Assembly (NCBI RefSeq): GCF_019145435.1
Contig: NZ_JAHSTS010000001.1
Location: 2,060,001-2,124,000, forward strand
Direction of reading: 5' to 3'
DNA from: Pseudomonas ekonensis
Lineage (GTDB): Bacteria > Pseudomonadota > Gammaproteobacteria > Pseudomonadales > Pseudomonadaceae
DNA: 64,000 nt
Position numbers and translations under genes: made by a program. The notes under the pieces were generated by a model that made no database searches, had not been told where the DNA came from, and worked only from the letters and a program-made list of their open reading frames with translations. Below, one piece after another: positions 39,653 to 49,221 of this stretch. Within the stretch, counting starts at the first letter, position 1. Each line of letters begins with the position of its first letter.

Positions 39653-41299
39653 ATGCGCGTATTGGTCGCCAACCCCCAGGACGATTTCCGCGTCAAGGCC
39701 TACGCCGGCACCAACGGCGTGCTGCTCGCCATGGACGTCGCCGAGCCCCGGCGCAAGGGCCTGCTCGGCTTCGCCATCGAGAAGCAGCAGGGCGACAAGC
39801 CGTGGCTGTTCCTGTTCAACAGCCTGACCTTTCCCGGCAAGGCGCACACCCGGCCGGAGTTCCACGCCACCCCCAGCGACCTGGCGCCTTTGCAGAAATT
39901 TCGCTGGGCCGACTACGCCGTGAACCCCGGCATGACGATCCATTACCGCGTGCACCTGGCCTACGGCACGCCGGACGCCCCGAAGCTTGGGGAATCGCTG
40001 GAGCTGACCATCCGCTCCGACGACGGTCACCCGGCCAACCAGAGCGTGATCTTCAACCGCGCCGTCGCGGCCAGCCAGGCCTTCCAGCGCAAATTCCCCG
40101 ACCTCGATGCGCAGATCAGCGCCAACCGCAACCTGCCCATCGAGGCCTGGCCCGACGCGGCGCGCCAATGGCTGGAGAACGGCCTGCTCGGGCGCCTGCA
40201 AGGCTTCATCCAGCGCGCCACCGACGGCCAGTGGGCGCTGGACATCGCGATCTACGAGTACCAACTGCAAGCCATCATCGACACGGTGAACGCCGCGTTC
40301 GACCGCGGGGTGCAGGTGCGGGTGCTGTACCACGCCCGGCCCGACGACGAAGACACCACGATCAACGAAGCGAGCCTGGCGCACCTGCCGCAGGCCAGCA
40401 AGCGCGGGCGGGTCACCCACAACATCTTCCACGACAAGTTCATCGTCTTGAGCCGCCTCGATGCCGGCGGCGCGCGCCAGCCGCAGGCGGTGCTGTGCGG
40501 CAGCACCAACTTCACCGCCAACGGCGTCTACCGCCAGGCCAACGTGGTGCATGTGCTGGACGATCCGGCCATCGCCGCCAGCTACCTGCGCACCTTCGAA
40601 GAGGTCTGGACGACGCCCGCCGATGTCGGCGCCACCCGCGACTGGATCACCGACGTCAATCCGATGGATCCGGCCCGGCCGCTGTTCGCCGGGTTTTCGC
40701 CGCGCACCGGCGGCGCCGACCTGCGCGAGTTCGTCGACATCATCAATGCGGCGAAAAGGGACGTGCTGTTCGTCACCGCGTTCGATTTGCCCGACGCCAT
40801 CCTCAACGCCTTGCTCGGCCAGCCCCACGACGACATCCTGCGCTACGGCCTGCAGAACACCGCGAGCCGGATCACCGGCTTCCATGCCGACCGCACCGCC
40901 GAGTTCGCCGCCACCGCGCTGCTCAACACGGGCCTTGAAGGCTGGCTGCGGGAAAACATGAAAGGCCAGAAGGGCAACCTGCTGGTGCACACCAAAGCGG
41001 TGGTCACCGACTTCACCACGGACGCCCCGACCATCATCAGCGGCAGCCACAACCTCAGTACCTCGGCCAGCAACGGCAACGACGAAAACTTCCTGATCAT
41101 CCGCGGCGACACTGACCTGGCGGATCGCTACGGCCTGGAACTGCTGCGCTTCTACGAGCATTACCGCTTCCGCTATTTCGCCAAGAAACTGGACCTCAAG
41201 CAGGTGCAGCCGCTGGCGGCGGACGACAGCTGGACGAATGACTATTACGTCGACGGGGATTTGCGGCAGTTGTCGCGGTTGCGGTTTTCCGGGCGGTAG
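39653..41299 (+). CDS. Phospholipase D-like protein with two HKD motifs
   Basis: A 548-residue protein with the two half-sites of the PLD superfamily: HDKFIVL followed by LCGSTNFTANG near residue 260, and HTKAVVTD followed by ISGSHNLSTSASNGNDEN near 445. The N-terminal ~130 residues are a separate domain. There is no signal peptide or membrane segment, so it is probably cytoplasmic or exported by a dedicated system. PLD enzymes cleave phosphodiesters in lipids or nucleic acids. AAGGAG lies seven bases before ATG 39653. It stands 75 bases before the KAP NTPase gene on the same strand, which may be an operon; a defence or toxin role is possible. Confidence 0.85.
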   Translation: MRVLVANPQDDFRVKAYAGTNGVLLAMDVAEPRRKGLLGFAIEKQQGDKPWLFLFNSLTFPGKAHTRPEFHATPSDLAPLQKFRWADYAVNPGMTIHYRVHLAYGTPDAPKLGESLELTIRSDDGHPANQSVIFNRAVAASQAFQRKFPDLDAQISANRNLPIEAWPDAARQWLENGLLGRLQGFIQRATDGQWALDIAIYEYQLQAIIDTVNAAFDRGVQVRVLYHARPDDEDTTINEASLAHLPQASKRGRVTHNIFHDKFIVLSRLDAGGARQPQAVLCGSTNFTANGVYRQANVVHVLDDPAIAASYLRTFEEVWTTPADVGATRDWITDVNPMDPARPLFAGFSPRTGGADLREFVDIINAAKRDVLFVTAFDLPDAILNALLGQPHDDILRYGLQNTASRITGFHADRTAEFAATALLNTGLEGWLRENMKGQKGNLLVHTKAVVTDFTTDAPTIISGSHNLSTSASNGNDENFLIIRGDTDLADRYGLELLRFYEHYRFRYFAKKLDLKQVQPLAADDSWTNDYYVDGDLRQLSRLRFSGR

Positions 41300-41374
41300 C
41301 AGGCCGTAGAGAGAAGTTTAGGCCTTTACATCTGAATGCCTTCTTATTGTTGTTGATGCGAAGTGGAGTGTTTC

Positions 41375-43906
41375 GTGGACAGAGAAAGTGATGAACCCGT
41401 AAACCGTGACGATGAGTCCAGGTCATCGGAATCTTCAAGGAATCGAAAAGCAAAGTTCTACACGACTCCGCTATCGACTTCCGATCTGAGAAATGATCAG
41501 CAGCGATTGCAGGATCCAGACCAGGAGGCTTCTGCGCCACCGGAAAACTATCCGAACGGGGCGCCACCGTCAGACTTCAAAGAAACGCCGGGCGATACGG
41601 GGAACACCCTGACTCGGAAGGGGAAACCACGGGTTATCCGGCCGGGCACCACCTCTATCGCCATCACCCAAAACGACGACCCATGGGCGTCTGACCTGGA
41701 TGACCGTCTGGGTGCCAACGATGAGGCGAAAGCGTTTGCGCGCCTGGCCGTAGCGAAAGATGTCATGCCGCCTCTTGCCATTGGGCTGTTCGGCAACTGG
41801 GGCAGCGGCAAGTCCTTTTTCATGCGCCTGATCCATCAGCATATCGAACGCCTCAGCCAGGGAAAGGCCAGTGCCCAGGCCCCGGAAGCAGGCTCGAAGG
41901 AATTCCATACGGATGTCGTGCAGATTCGGTTCAATGCCTGGCATTACGCGGAGACGAACCTGTGGGCCAGTCTGGTCAGCCATATATTCGTCGAACTGGA
42001 TCGTTGGTACACGAAGCACAATCCCGAGGTTCGCGACCCGTTGCTCGAACACCTGTCCACTTCGCGAATGCTGACGCTGGATGCCGCCAAGGAGTTGGTT
42101 CGTCGCCGTCGAGACCAGCGTGCGGCCGCAGAGCAGCTGCTCAAGGCCCGCCAGGCGCTCGAAGAGGTTCAAGCCAAGACCGCGACTTCGCCGTCTGTCT
42201 ATCTTGCGGCGTTGAGTGAGGTGTTCAATGGCGAGAATGCCGGCCAAGAGATCAAAAACGCAAAAGACGAGTTCGCGAAGGCTGCCAAGGTCCTTGGAAT
42301 CGATGCCCTGACCGAGCGTGCCGAGGCATTTCAGAGCGTATCCACTGCCCTGCATGAAGAAGCGGGAAAGGCTAAGTTGCTTGCCAGAGGCTACAAGTCC
42401 CAACTGCTGAGCTGGTGGAACGTCGGCGCCTTTGTCGTGTTGGTCTTGGCGATGCCTTGGATGGCGACAGAGGGTGTGGCAATCCTCAAGGCACGACTCC
42501 CTTTCCTGCAAGATCTGCAGGAAGGCTTGGTGTTGGCGAGTGTAGCGGTGGCTGCGGTGACTGCCCGCCTGCGCTGGGTGTGGGGCAAGGCCCGCGGGGC
42601 ATTGAAGCAATTGGAGGCGGGCAAGAGGGCGCTGGACAAAGCCATCGATAGCCGACTGGCCGAGCAGAAGAAAGCGTTAGAGCAAGCCGTTCAGAGGCAG
42701 GCCAAGGCGAATGCCGGCGTCGACGAGGCAAAGGCCTTGGTGCAAGTCACCAGCGAACAATTGGCGCTTGCCACTCACGATTTCTCTCAAGGCACCGGTG
42801 CCGGGCGCCTGAAGAAGTTCGTTCGGGCCCGCGCGACGGACGGCGACTATGCGCAACATCTTGGATTGATCGCCACGGTACGCAAGGACTTCGAAGAGTT
42901 GGCGTTCAACGTGACGGAAGCGGGCAGCCTCCGGGATTCGGTCGAGGCCGAGCGCGCTGCATTTCTGGTGAAAATGGACGCATTCCTGGAGGCCAACAAA
43001 ACCTTCCTGGACGACGGAGACATCCAGAAGCTGCGGGCGGCGGCCACGCATTCCCCTGATGAAGTGCGATCCTTCAAACGGATCGCGCTGTACATCGACG
43101 ACCTGGATCGCTGCCCGCCGGACAAAGTCGTCGAGGTGCTGCAAGCGGTGCATCTGCTGCTGACCTTTCCCTTGTTCGTGGTGATGGTCGCGGTGGATGT
43201 GCGTTGGGTGCGTCAGGCCTTGCTCGATCACTACCCCAACTTGATGGCTCTGAACGGCCAGCAGCAACAGACGGCCTCCGTGTCTGACTACCTGGAAAAG
43301 ATCTTTCAGATCCCTTACTGGATGCGCCCGATGGACAGCGTAGCCAGTGAGCAGTTTCTGCAAGCACAGTTGAAGAGGGTAAGGGGCGCTGATCAGACTG
43401 ACGGCGACAAATTGCCAACGGGTCAAAACGACACGGACGAAGCCGTCGGCATTCAAGCTGTCCAGGCCGAAATGTTGAAGATCTCCTCCGGTGAGACTGA
43501 AGCGCTGCAACTGCTGGCAAGGTACATGGGATCCTCCCCTCGACGCGCGTTGCGGTTTCTCAATGTCTATCGCCTTATCAAGGTCAGCCTCAAGCCCGAT
43601 GACCTCTGGGCACTCGAGGGGGGTGAATACAAAGCGCTGCTGACCTTGTTGGCGATAGCGCTGGGCACCCCGTTGTGTTTTTCGAGTTTGCTTCAGTCTC
43701 TCAGATCGAAGAGTGACACCTTTGAAATGAGCGAGCTGAAAGGACTGGTCAGCCTCGACCCATCCGCTGAGAATCTCGCCGAATTTGAGCGGTTCAGGGA
43801 AATAATGGCGATATACGCGGACTTGATCGCCAAGCAGAAGAAACCGCCTCGCCATCGAGTGAAGAAGTACACCGCCATCATCCAGCGCTACTCGTTTGAC
43901 GGCTGA
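41375..43906 (+). CDS. KAP-family P-loop NTPase
   Basis: An 843-residue protein with Walker A GLFGNWGSGKSFFMRLI (about 136-152), the KAP-typical QIRFNAWHYAETNLWASL after it, two membrane helices within the ATPase insert (about 346-370 and 382-400: FVVLVLAMPWMATEGVAIL and LVLASVAVAAVTARLRWVW), a coiled-coil-like Ala/Lys/Gln-rich stretch (about 410-470), Walker B LYIDDLDRCPPDKVVEVL (about 570) and VMVAVDVRWV. These are the marks of KAP NTPases, membrane-anchored with the ATPase inside; some relatives act in phage exclusion. GTG 41375 is chosen because TGGAG lies five bases upstream; a second GTG at 41363 is in frame. It follows a PLD-like gene. Confidence 0.85.
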   Translation: MDRESDEPVNRDDESRSSESSRNRKAKFYTTPLSTSDLRNDQQRLQDPDQEASAPPENYPNGAPPSDFKETPGDTGNTLTRKGKPRVIRPGTTSIAITQNDDPWASDLDDRLGANDEAKAFARLAVAKDVMPPLAIGLFGNWGSGKSFFMRLIHQHIERLSQGKASAQAPEAGSKEFHTDVVQIRFNAWHYAETNLWASLVSHIFVELDRWYTKHNPEVRDPLLEHLSTSRMLTLDAAKELVRRRRDQRAAAEQLLKARQALEEVQAKTATSPSVYLAALSEVFNGENAGQEIKNAKDEFAKAAKVLGIDALTERAEAFQSVSTALHEEAGKAKLLARGYKSQLLSWWNVGAFVVLVLAMPWMATEGVAILKARLPFLQDLQEGLVLASVAVAAVTARLRWVWGKARGALKQLEAGKRALDKAIDSRLAEQKKALEQAVQRQAKANAGVDEAKALVQVTSEQLALATHDFSQGTGAGRLKKFVRARATDGDYAQHLGLIATVRKDFEELAFNVTEAGSLRDSVEAERAAFLVKMDAFLEANKTFLDDGDIQKLRAAATHSPDEVRSFKRIALYIDDLDRCPPDKVVEVLQAVHLLLTFPLFVVMVAVDVRWVRQALLDHYPNLMALNGQQQQTASVSDYLEKIFQIPYWMRPMDSVASEQFLQAQLKRVRGADQTDGDKLPTGQNDTDEAVGIQAVQAEMLKISSGETEALQLLARYMGSSPRRALRFLNVYRLIKVSLKPDDLWALEGGEYKALLTLLAIALGTPLCFSSLLQSLRSKSDTFEMSELKGLVSLDPSAENLAEFERFREIMAIYADLIAKQKKPPRHRVKKYTAIIQRYSFDG

Positions 43907-43955
43907 CGCACCGTCGGAGCGGTCTGGCGACGGCGAGCGTCGCAAATCACGGACA

Positions 43956-45179
43956 TCAGTCAGACATCGCCTGCCGGTACTGCCGCGTACGCCGCCCCAG
44001 GTACAACCGATCGAGGATCAGCGCCCACAGCGCCGACACCTCGGGCCTGGGCTTGCGGCCGCGGCTCAGGCGCGCCATCTGGAAGCGCACCACGGCCATG
44101 TTGGCCAGCGACGCCAGCGGTTTGCGCTTCCAGCGGATCGGCGGCAGCTGCGGTTCGCTTTGGCGGCCGGCGCGCCAGTGGTTGACCAGGTCCGGCTCGA
44201 TGGCCAGCGCCGTGGCGATGCCCGCCATGTCGATGCCGCTTTCGAGCACCTGTTCGACGATCGGCAGACGGCGGATGCCGCCGGTGACCATCACCGGCAT
44301 CCGCGCCACGCTGGCCAGTTCGCTGGCCATTTCCAGGAAAAACGCCTCACGGGCCAGGGTGCGGCCGTCCCGCGCCTCGCCCTGCATGGCCGGGGCTTCG
44401 TAGCTGCCGCCGGACAGCTCCAGCAGATCGACGGGCAGCTCGTTGAGCCACTCGATCACCTGGCGCGCATCGTGGGTGTCGAAGCCGCCGCGCTGGAAGT
44501 CCGCCGAATTGAGCTTCACCGCCACGCAGAACTGCGGCGACACCGCCTGACGCACCGCCTCGATCACTGACAGCAACAGGCGCGCGCGGTTTTCCAGCGA
44601 GCCGCCCCAGCGGTCGGTGCGGCGGTTGGCCAGCGGCGACAGGAACTGGCTGAGCAGGTAGCCGTGGGCCGCGTGGATCTCGACCCCGGTGAAACCGGCC
44701 TTTTCCGCCAGGGCGGCACTGGTGGCGAAGCGCTGGATGACCTCTTCGATGTCGCTTTCGCTCATCGGCCGGGGTTCGGCGAACAGCTTGGAGAACGCGC
44801 CCATCTCCAGCGCCACCGCCGACGGCGCCAGGGCCGGCTGGCCCATGTTGGCGAAGGTCTGGCGGCCGGGGTGGTTGAGTTGCATCCACAGCTGCGCGCC
44901 GCCGGAGCGGCCGATTTCGGCCCAGCGGCGGAACTGCGCCAAATGACGCTCATCTTCCAGCACCACGCCGCCGGGGCCGGTCATGGCGCGGCGGTCGATC
45001 ATGACGTTGCCGGTCAGCAGCAGGCCGGCGCCGCCGTCGGCCCAGGCCTGGTACAGGCGGTACAGGGCGGCGGAAGGGGCCTGATCGGCATCGGCGAGGT
45101 TTTCTTCCATGGACGCCTTGGCGACACGGTTGCCGATGGTCTGGCCGTTGGGCAGATTCAGGGTTTTGAAGGGCGACAT
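43956..45179 (-). CDS. Old-yellow-enzyme family NADH:flavin oxidoreductase
   Basis: A 407-residue FMN-dependent TIM-barrel oxidoreductase. MQLNHPGRQTF, GVEIHAAHGYLLSQFLSPLANRRTDRWGGSLENRARLL (His-Ala-Ala-His ligand motif, SPLAN.R.DxYGGS-type motif), and PVMVTGGIR place it in the NADH:flavin oxidoreductase/OYE family, closest to the NADH oxidase-like branch without the second FAD/NADH half. Typical substrates are enones and other electrophiles; the physiological one is unknown. It is divergent from a MerR regulator whose probable operator lies between them, so it is likely induced by that regulator. Start ATG 45179 gives MSPFKTLNLPNGQTIGNR. Confidence 0.9.
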   Translation of the reverse strand: MSPFKTLNLPNGQTIGNRVAKASMEENLADADQAPSAALYRLYQAWADGGAGLLLTGNVMIDRRAMTGPGGVVLEDERHLAQFRRWAEIGRSGGAQLWMQLNHPGRQTFANMGQPALAPSAVALEMGAFSKLFAEPRPMSESDIEEVIQRFATSAALAEKAGFTGVEIHAAHGYLLSQFLSPLANRRTDRWGGSLENRARLLLSVIEAVRQAVSPQFCVAVKLNSADFQRGGFDTHDARQVIEWLNELPVDLLELSGGSYEAPAMQGEARDGRTLAREAFFLEMASELASVARMPVMVTGGIRRLPIVEQVLESGIDMAGIATALAIEPDLVNHWRAGRQSEPQLPPIRWKRKPLASLANMAVVRFQMARLSRGRKPRPEVSALWALILDRLYLGRRTRQYRQAMSD

Positions 45180-45214
45180 GCTTGACTCCTCGTCAGTGAT
45201 GAAGCGAGGCTAAG

Positions 45215-45232
45215 CTTAAAGTCAAGTTTAAG
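45215..45232. promoter_or_regulatory. Palindromic operator in divergent OYE/MerR promoter
   Basis: CTTAAA-gtcaag-TTTAAG is a perfect 6-bp inverted repeat, embedded in GCTTAAAGTCAAGTTTAAGG. On the minus strand it reads TTGACCTTAAACTTGACTTT, with TTGACC and TTGACT -35-like hexamers. Its position between divergent oxidoreductase and MerR genes fits a MerR-family operator. Confidence 0.6.
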
Positions 45233-45256
45233 GTCAAGCATGAATTCGAGGTGCCC

Positions 45257-45661
45257 ATGAAAATCGGTGAACTGGCGCAACAGAGCGGGCTGAGCGCCTC
45301 GCGGATCCGCTTCTACGAAGCCCAGGGCCTGATCCCCAAGGTCGAACGGCTGGGCAACGGCTACCGGCGCTACTCACCGCAGGTGCTGCAGACCCTGCAC
45401 ATCATCCAGAGCGCCCAGCGCGCGGGGTTTTCCCTGGATGAACTCAAACTGCTGCTGCCGGACGCGGACACCGGCGAGTACGACCAGGACGAACTGGTGA
45501 CCGGCCTGCGGGGCAAGGTCCAGGAGATCGAAGCCATGCAGCGGCACCTGGCGGAAAGCCGGGCGCGCTTGCTGGAGGTGATCGACGGCATCCTGTCGCG
45601 GCCCGAAGGCATGAGCTGCAAGGCGAATGCCGAGCGGTTGCTGTCGTCGGTCAAGCCTTAG
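45257..45661 (+). CDS. MerR-family transcriptional regulator
   Basis: A 134-residue regulator. The N-terminal winged helix-turn-helix is typical (MKIGELAQQSGLSASRIRFY EAQGLI, then NGYRRYSP), followed by the dimerisation coiled coil (LRGKVQEIEAMQRHLAESRA) and a short C terminus containing one Cys (GMSCKANAERLL). ATG 45257 is preceded by GAGG six bases upstream; a GTG at 45251 is also in frame. It lacks the Cys pattern of metal-sensing MerR proteins, so it may sense a small organic or redox signal. Divergence from the OYE-type enzyme suggests that gene as its target. Confidence 0.9.
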   Translation: MKIGELAQQSGLSASRIRFYEAQGLIPKVERLGNGYRRYSPQVLQTLHIIQSAQRAGFSLDELKLLLPDADTGEYDQDELVTGLRGKVQEIEAMQRHLAESRARLLEVIDGILSRPEGMSCKANAERLLSSVKP

Positions 45662-45734
45662 CCTCGGGGGGCTGTGCCGACCCTGCTCCCACAGTGTTTT
45701 GCGGCGAACGCGAGTTCTGAGTACAACCGAGATC

Positions 45735-45766
45735 CTTGTGGGAGCGGGCTTGCCCGCGATGAGGCC
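45735..45766 (+). repeat. Single REP element
   Basis: CTTGTGGGAGCGGGCTTGCC followed by CGCGATGAGGCC, the consensus REP form, lies in the gap after the MerR gene. Confidence 0.85.
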
Positions 45767-46063
45767 ATCCCGGCCACCGCTCCGGCGAGGTGTTTTACAG
45801 ATTTTGAAATGATTTGCCGCTGTGGCGATCACCGTCTCAGCCTGTACTCTCCAAGTCCTTTTTCCCATTCAGGACTTGCATGAACACCCTCACGGAGCCT
45901 CCCAGTCGCCCCTTCCCCTCGCGCCCAGGCGCGGTCTTGACGCACTCGCAGCATCCGGTCTTCCGACTCCCGACTATCGTTGATGGCGCAGCCTTCGGGC
46001 CTTCGCGTCGCACTTTGCCGTGCCCGGCAGCCCGAAAACACTGAAGAGAGACCGAGACAGAAT
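45767..46063 (+). other. Leader region of the TerC-family gene
   Basis: About 300 bases without a convincing gene. The second half contains GC-rich inverted segments (for example GCAGCCTTCGGGCC and GCCGTGCCCGGCAGCCC around 45991-46032), so a structured 5' leader is possible. TerC-type genes in other bacteria are often under Mn2+-sensing yybP-ykoY riboswitches, but I could not match that consensus here. Confidence 0.35.
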
Positions 46064-47623
46064 ATGGAATGGTTAGCGGATCCCACGGCCTGGCTGGGCC
46101 TTTTGACATTGATCGTGCTGGAGCTGGTGCTCGGCATCGACAACCTGGTGTTCATCGCGATCCTGGCGGACAAGCTGCCGCCGCATCAGCGTGACCGCGC
46201 ACGGATCATCGGCCTGTCCCTGGCCTTGATCATGCGCCTGGGCCTGCTGGCGAGCATCTCCTGGCTGGTCACCCTGACGCAGCCGCTGTTCGAGGTGTTC
46301 GGCAAGAGCTTCTCCGGCCGTGACCTGATCATGCTGTTCGGCGGTGTGTTCCTGCTGTTCAAGGCCACCATGGAGCTGCACGAGCGGCTGGAGGGCCACG
46401 TCGGCCAGCGCTCGGCCAACACCGCTTACGCGCTGTTCTGGCCGATCGTGGCGCAGATCGTGGTGCTCGACGCGGTGTTCTCGCTGGATGCGGTGATCAC
46501 GGCCGTGGGCATGGTCGATGAGCTGGCGGTGATGATGATCGCGGTGATCGTTTCCATCGGCCTGATGATCGTGGCCAGCAAGCCGCTGACCCGGTTCGTC
46601 AACGCGCACCCGACGGTGATCATGCTGTGCCTGGGCTTTTTGATGATGATCGGTTTTGCCCTGACCGCCGAAGGCCTGGGCTTCCACATCCCTAAAGGCT
46701 ACCTGTACGCCGCCATCGGTTTCTCGATCCTGATCGAGGTGTTCAACCAGATCGCCCGGGCCCGGCGCAAGCGTTCGATGCAGGGCCTGCGGCCGATGCG
46801 CGAGCGCACGGCCCATGCGGTGATGCGCCTGCTGGGCGGGCGCAAACTGGCGGTGGAGGAGGTGGGCGAGGAAATCTCCGACCTGCTGGATGACGGCGAC
46901 GCGCCGAGCGCCGAGCTGTTCGACCGCCGCGAGCGGGTGATGATCAGCGGCGTGCTGCAACTGGCCGAGCGCCCGATCCGCGCCTTGATGACCGTGCGTG
47001 CCGATGTCGACCACATTGACCTGGCCGACGACGCCGAGACGATCCGCACGCGGTTGATGCATTCGTCCTACTCGCGTTTGCCGCTGGTCCGCAACGGCGC
47101 GGTGGACGAGCCGCTGGGCTTCGTGCACAAGAAGGAGCTGCTCAAGGAGTACCTGGCCGGTCACGAACCGAACCTCGAACACCTGGCGCGCCAGACGATC
47201 AACTTGCTCGACAGCTACTCGATCCTCAACGCGCTGGAGCAGATGCGCGCCGCCTCGACCCACATCGCGTTCGTGGTCAACGAGTTCGGTGATTTCGTCG
47301 GCGTGCTGACCATGACCGACATCCTCGAATCGATCGCCGGCGAGTTGCCGGACGCCAGCGAAATCGAGGGTCCCGACGTGGTCGAGGAGCAGGGCGGTTT
47401 CCTGGTCAGCGGCGCGCTGAACCTGGCGCGGATCCGTGAGCGCACCGGTTTCGGCGCGCCAGCCACCGAGGACTACCAGACCCTGGCCGGCCTGGTGATG
47501 AGCCTGCTGGACCGGTTGCCGATGATCGGCGACCGGCTGGAGCACGAGGGCTGGCGGATGACCGTGATGGCGGTCGAGGAGCGGCGGGTGACGCGGGTGT
47601 TGCTGGTGCGCGAGGCCGCGTAG
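46064..47623 (+). CDS. TerC-family membrane protein with CBS pair and CorC/HlyC domain
   Basis: A 519-residue protein. Residues 1-235 form a TerC membrane domain of about seven helices, with acidic motifs [19 protein letters not shown] and [19 protein letters not shown] that carry the conserved Asp residues. A CBS-domain pair follows (about 300-425: [42 protein letters not shown]), then a CorC_HlyC transporter-associated domain (about 440-515: [26 protein letters not shown]). E. coli YegH and YoaE have the same build. Family members are linked to metal (Mn2+ and similar) export during membrane protein metallation; the specific ion here is unknown. A terminator follows. Confidence 0.9.
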   Translation: MEWLADPTAWLGLLTLIVLELVLGIDNLVFIAILADKLPPHQRDRARIIGLSLALIMRLGLLASISWLVTLTQPLFEVFGKSFSGRDLIMLFGGVFLLFKATMELHERLEGHVGQRSANTAYALFWPIVAQIVVLDAVFSLDAVITAVGMVDELAVMMIAVIVSIGLMIVASKPLTRFVNAHPTVIMLCLGFLMMIGFALTAEGLGFHIPKGYLYAAIGFSILIEVFNQIARARRKRSMQGLRPMRERTAHAVMRLLGGRKLAVEEVGEEISDLLDDGDAPSAELFDRRERVMISGVLQLAERPIRALMTVRADVDHIDLADDAETIRTRLMHSSYSRLPLVRNGAVDEPLGFVHKKELLKEYLAGHEPNLEHLARQTINLLDSYSILNALEQMRAASTHIAFVVNEFGDFVGVLTMTDILESIAGELPDASEIEGPDVVEEQGGFLVSGALNLARIRERTGFGAPATEDYQTLAGLVMSLLDRLPMIGDRLEHEGWRMTVMAVEERRVTRVLLVREAA

Positions 47624-47629
47624 ATCGAG

Positions 47630-47687
47630 GGGCCGGTGCCGTCGTCTTTGCAGAGGATTCTGCGAAGGCGGCGGCACCGGCCCTTTT
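47630..47687. terminator. Terminator between TerC-family and MocR genes
   Basis: GGGCCGGTGCCG (47630-47641) pairs with CGGCACCGGCCC (47672-47683), followed by TTTT. The enclosed 30 bases hold a smaller hairpin (GCAGAGGATTCTGC). It lies between convergent genes. Confidence 0.75.
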
Positions 47688-47705
47688 GGGGCTCAGAACT
47701 TTTGC

Positions 47706-49115
47706 TCAGAACGACCGCACGATCCGTCCCAGCGTCTCCATGGCCTTTTCCGATGCCTCGGTCCACGGGCTGCCGTAGTTCAGCCGGATGCAGTTGCGAA
47801 AGCGCTGGGCCGGCGAAAAGATCGGCCCGGGGGCGATGCTGATGCCTTGGGCCAGGGCCATCTGGAACAGCTTCAGCGAGTCCATCTGCGGCGGCAGTTC
47901 CAGCCACAGGAAGTAGCCGCCGGCGGGCTGGCTGACTCGCGTCTGCGCCGGGAAGTACCGGGCGATGGCGGCCAGCATCGCGCTTTGCTGTTCCTCCAGG
48001 GCATAGCGCAACTTGCGCAGGTGACGGTCGTAGCCGCCGTGCTGCAGGTAGTCGGCGATGGCCGCCTGGGCCGGCATCGAGGCGCACAGCGAGGTCATCA
48101 GTTTCAGCCGTTCGATCTTCTGCGCGTAGCGCCCGGCGGCGACCCAGCCGATGCGGTAGCCGGGGGCCAGGCTCTTGGCGAACGAGCCGCAGTGCATCAC
48201 CAGGCCTTCGGTGTCGAACGCCTTGGCCGGTTTCGGCGCCTGCTGGCCGTAGTAGAGCTCGGCGTAGACGTCGTCCTCGATCAGCGGCACCTGATGCCGG
48301 CGCAGCAGCTCCACCAGTTCCTGTTTCTTGGCCTCGGGCATGGTCGCGCCCATGGGGTTCTGGAAGCTGGTCATGCACCAGCAGGCCTTGATCGGGTGGC
48401 GCTCCAGGGTCTGGGCGAGCACGCCCAGGTCGATGCCGTCGCGCGGGTGCACGGGGATCTCCACGGCCTTGAGCTTCAGGCGCTCCAGCACTTGCAGGCT
48501 GGCGTAGAACGCCGGAGCTTCGATGGCCACCAGGTCGCCGGGCTCGGTCACCGCTTGCAGGCACAGGTTCAGGGCTTCGAGGGCGCCGTTGGTGATCAGC
48601 AGTTCTTCCATCGGCAACATCAGCCCGCCGACCATGTAGCGCAGGGCGATCTGCCGGCGCAGCTGCGGGTTGCCCGGCGACATGTCGGTGACCACCATGC
48701 GCGGATCCATCTCCCGCGCCGCGTGGGCCAGCGAACGCGACAGGCGTTGCAGGGGAAACAGGGTCGGGCTGGGGAAGGCCGAGCCGAACGGCACGGTGCC
48801 CGGATCCTTGATCGATTCCAGCACCGAGAACACCAGTTCGCTGACGTCGACCTCGGTGGACTCGTTGACCTGGCTGCTGATCACCGGCTCCGAGAACGGG
48901 CTCGGGGCATGGGTGTTGACGAAGTAGCCCGAGCGCGGCCGGGCGCGGATCAGCCCGCGGCGCTCCAGCAGGTAATAGGCCTGGAACACCGTGGACGGGC
49001 TGACGCCGTAGGTCTGGCTGGCATAGCGCACCGACGGCACCCGCTGGCCGGGGCCGAGGACGCCGGAGCGGATCAGTTCAGCGATGTCGTCGGCGAATTT
49101 TTCGTAGCGTTTCAT
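47706..49115 (-). CDS. MocR-type regulator (GntR winged helix fused to aminotransferase domain)
   Basis: A 469-residue protein. Residues 1-75 are a GntR winged helix (FADDIAELIRSGVLGPGQRVPSVRYAS, SPSTVFQAYYLLERRGLI), and 110-465 are a fold-type I aminotransferase domain with the PLP lysine in SFAKSLAPGYRIGW (near 311), Asp in LIEDDVYAELYYG and the substrate Arg region RNCIRLNYG. MocR proteins sense PLP-linked amino acids or amines and regulate neighbouring genes; no obvious target stands next to it. ATG 49115 is the family-like start MKRYEKFADDIA; 15 more codons are open upstream. Confidence 0.92.
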   Translation of the reverse strand: MKRYEKFADDIAELIRSGVLGPGQRVPSVRYASQTYGVSPSTVFQAYYLLERRGLIRARPRSGYFVNTHAPSPFSEPVISSQVNESTEVDVSELVFSVLESIKDPGTVPFGSAFPSPTLFPLQRLSRSLAHAAREMDPRMVVTDMSPGNPQLRRQIALRYMVGGLMLPMEELLITNGALEALNLCLQAVTEPGDLVAIEAPAFYASLQVLERLKLKAVEIPVHPRDGIDLGVLAQTLERHPIKACWCMTSFQNPMGATMPEAKKQELVELLRRHQVPLIEDDVYAELYYGQQAPKPAKAFDTEGLVMHCGSFAKSLAPGYRIGWVAAGRYAQKIERLKLMTSLCASMPAQAAIADYLQHGGYDRHLRKLRYALEEQQSAMLAAIARYFPAQTRVSQPAGGYFLWLELPPQMDSLKLFQMALAQGISIAPGPIFSPAQRFRNCIRLNYGSPWTEASEKAMETLGRIVRSF

Positions 49116-49221
49116 CGGTATCCCGCGATGGACTGATTTCGAAGGGCGTTGCTTGCGCACGGATCAGAAGGGGGGGGCGAGGGAGCAAGCGCCCTCGCCA
49201 CAGGGCAGCCATCTTACTGGC

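Noticed and set aside
41300..43955. The KAP NTPase as part of a prophage
   Set aside because: No integrase, structural phage genes or att-like repeats surround it; the neighbours are ordinary chromosomal genes and REP elements.
45900..46063. A yybP-ykoY manganese riboswitch before the TerC-family gene
   Set aside because: TerC genes often have this element, but the consensus core could not be matched by eye. A covariance-model search (RF00080) would decide.
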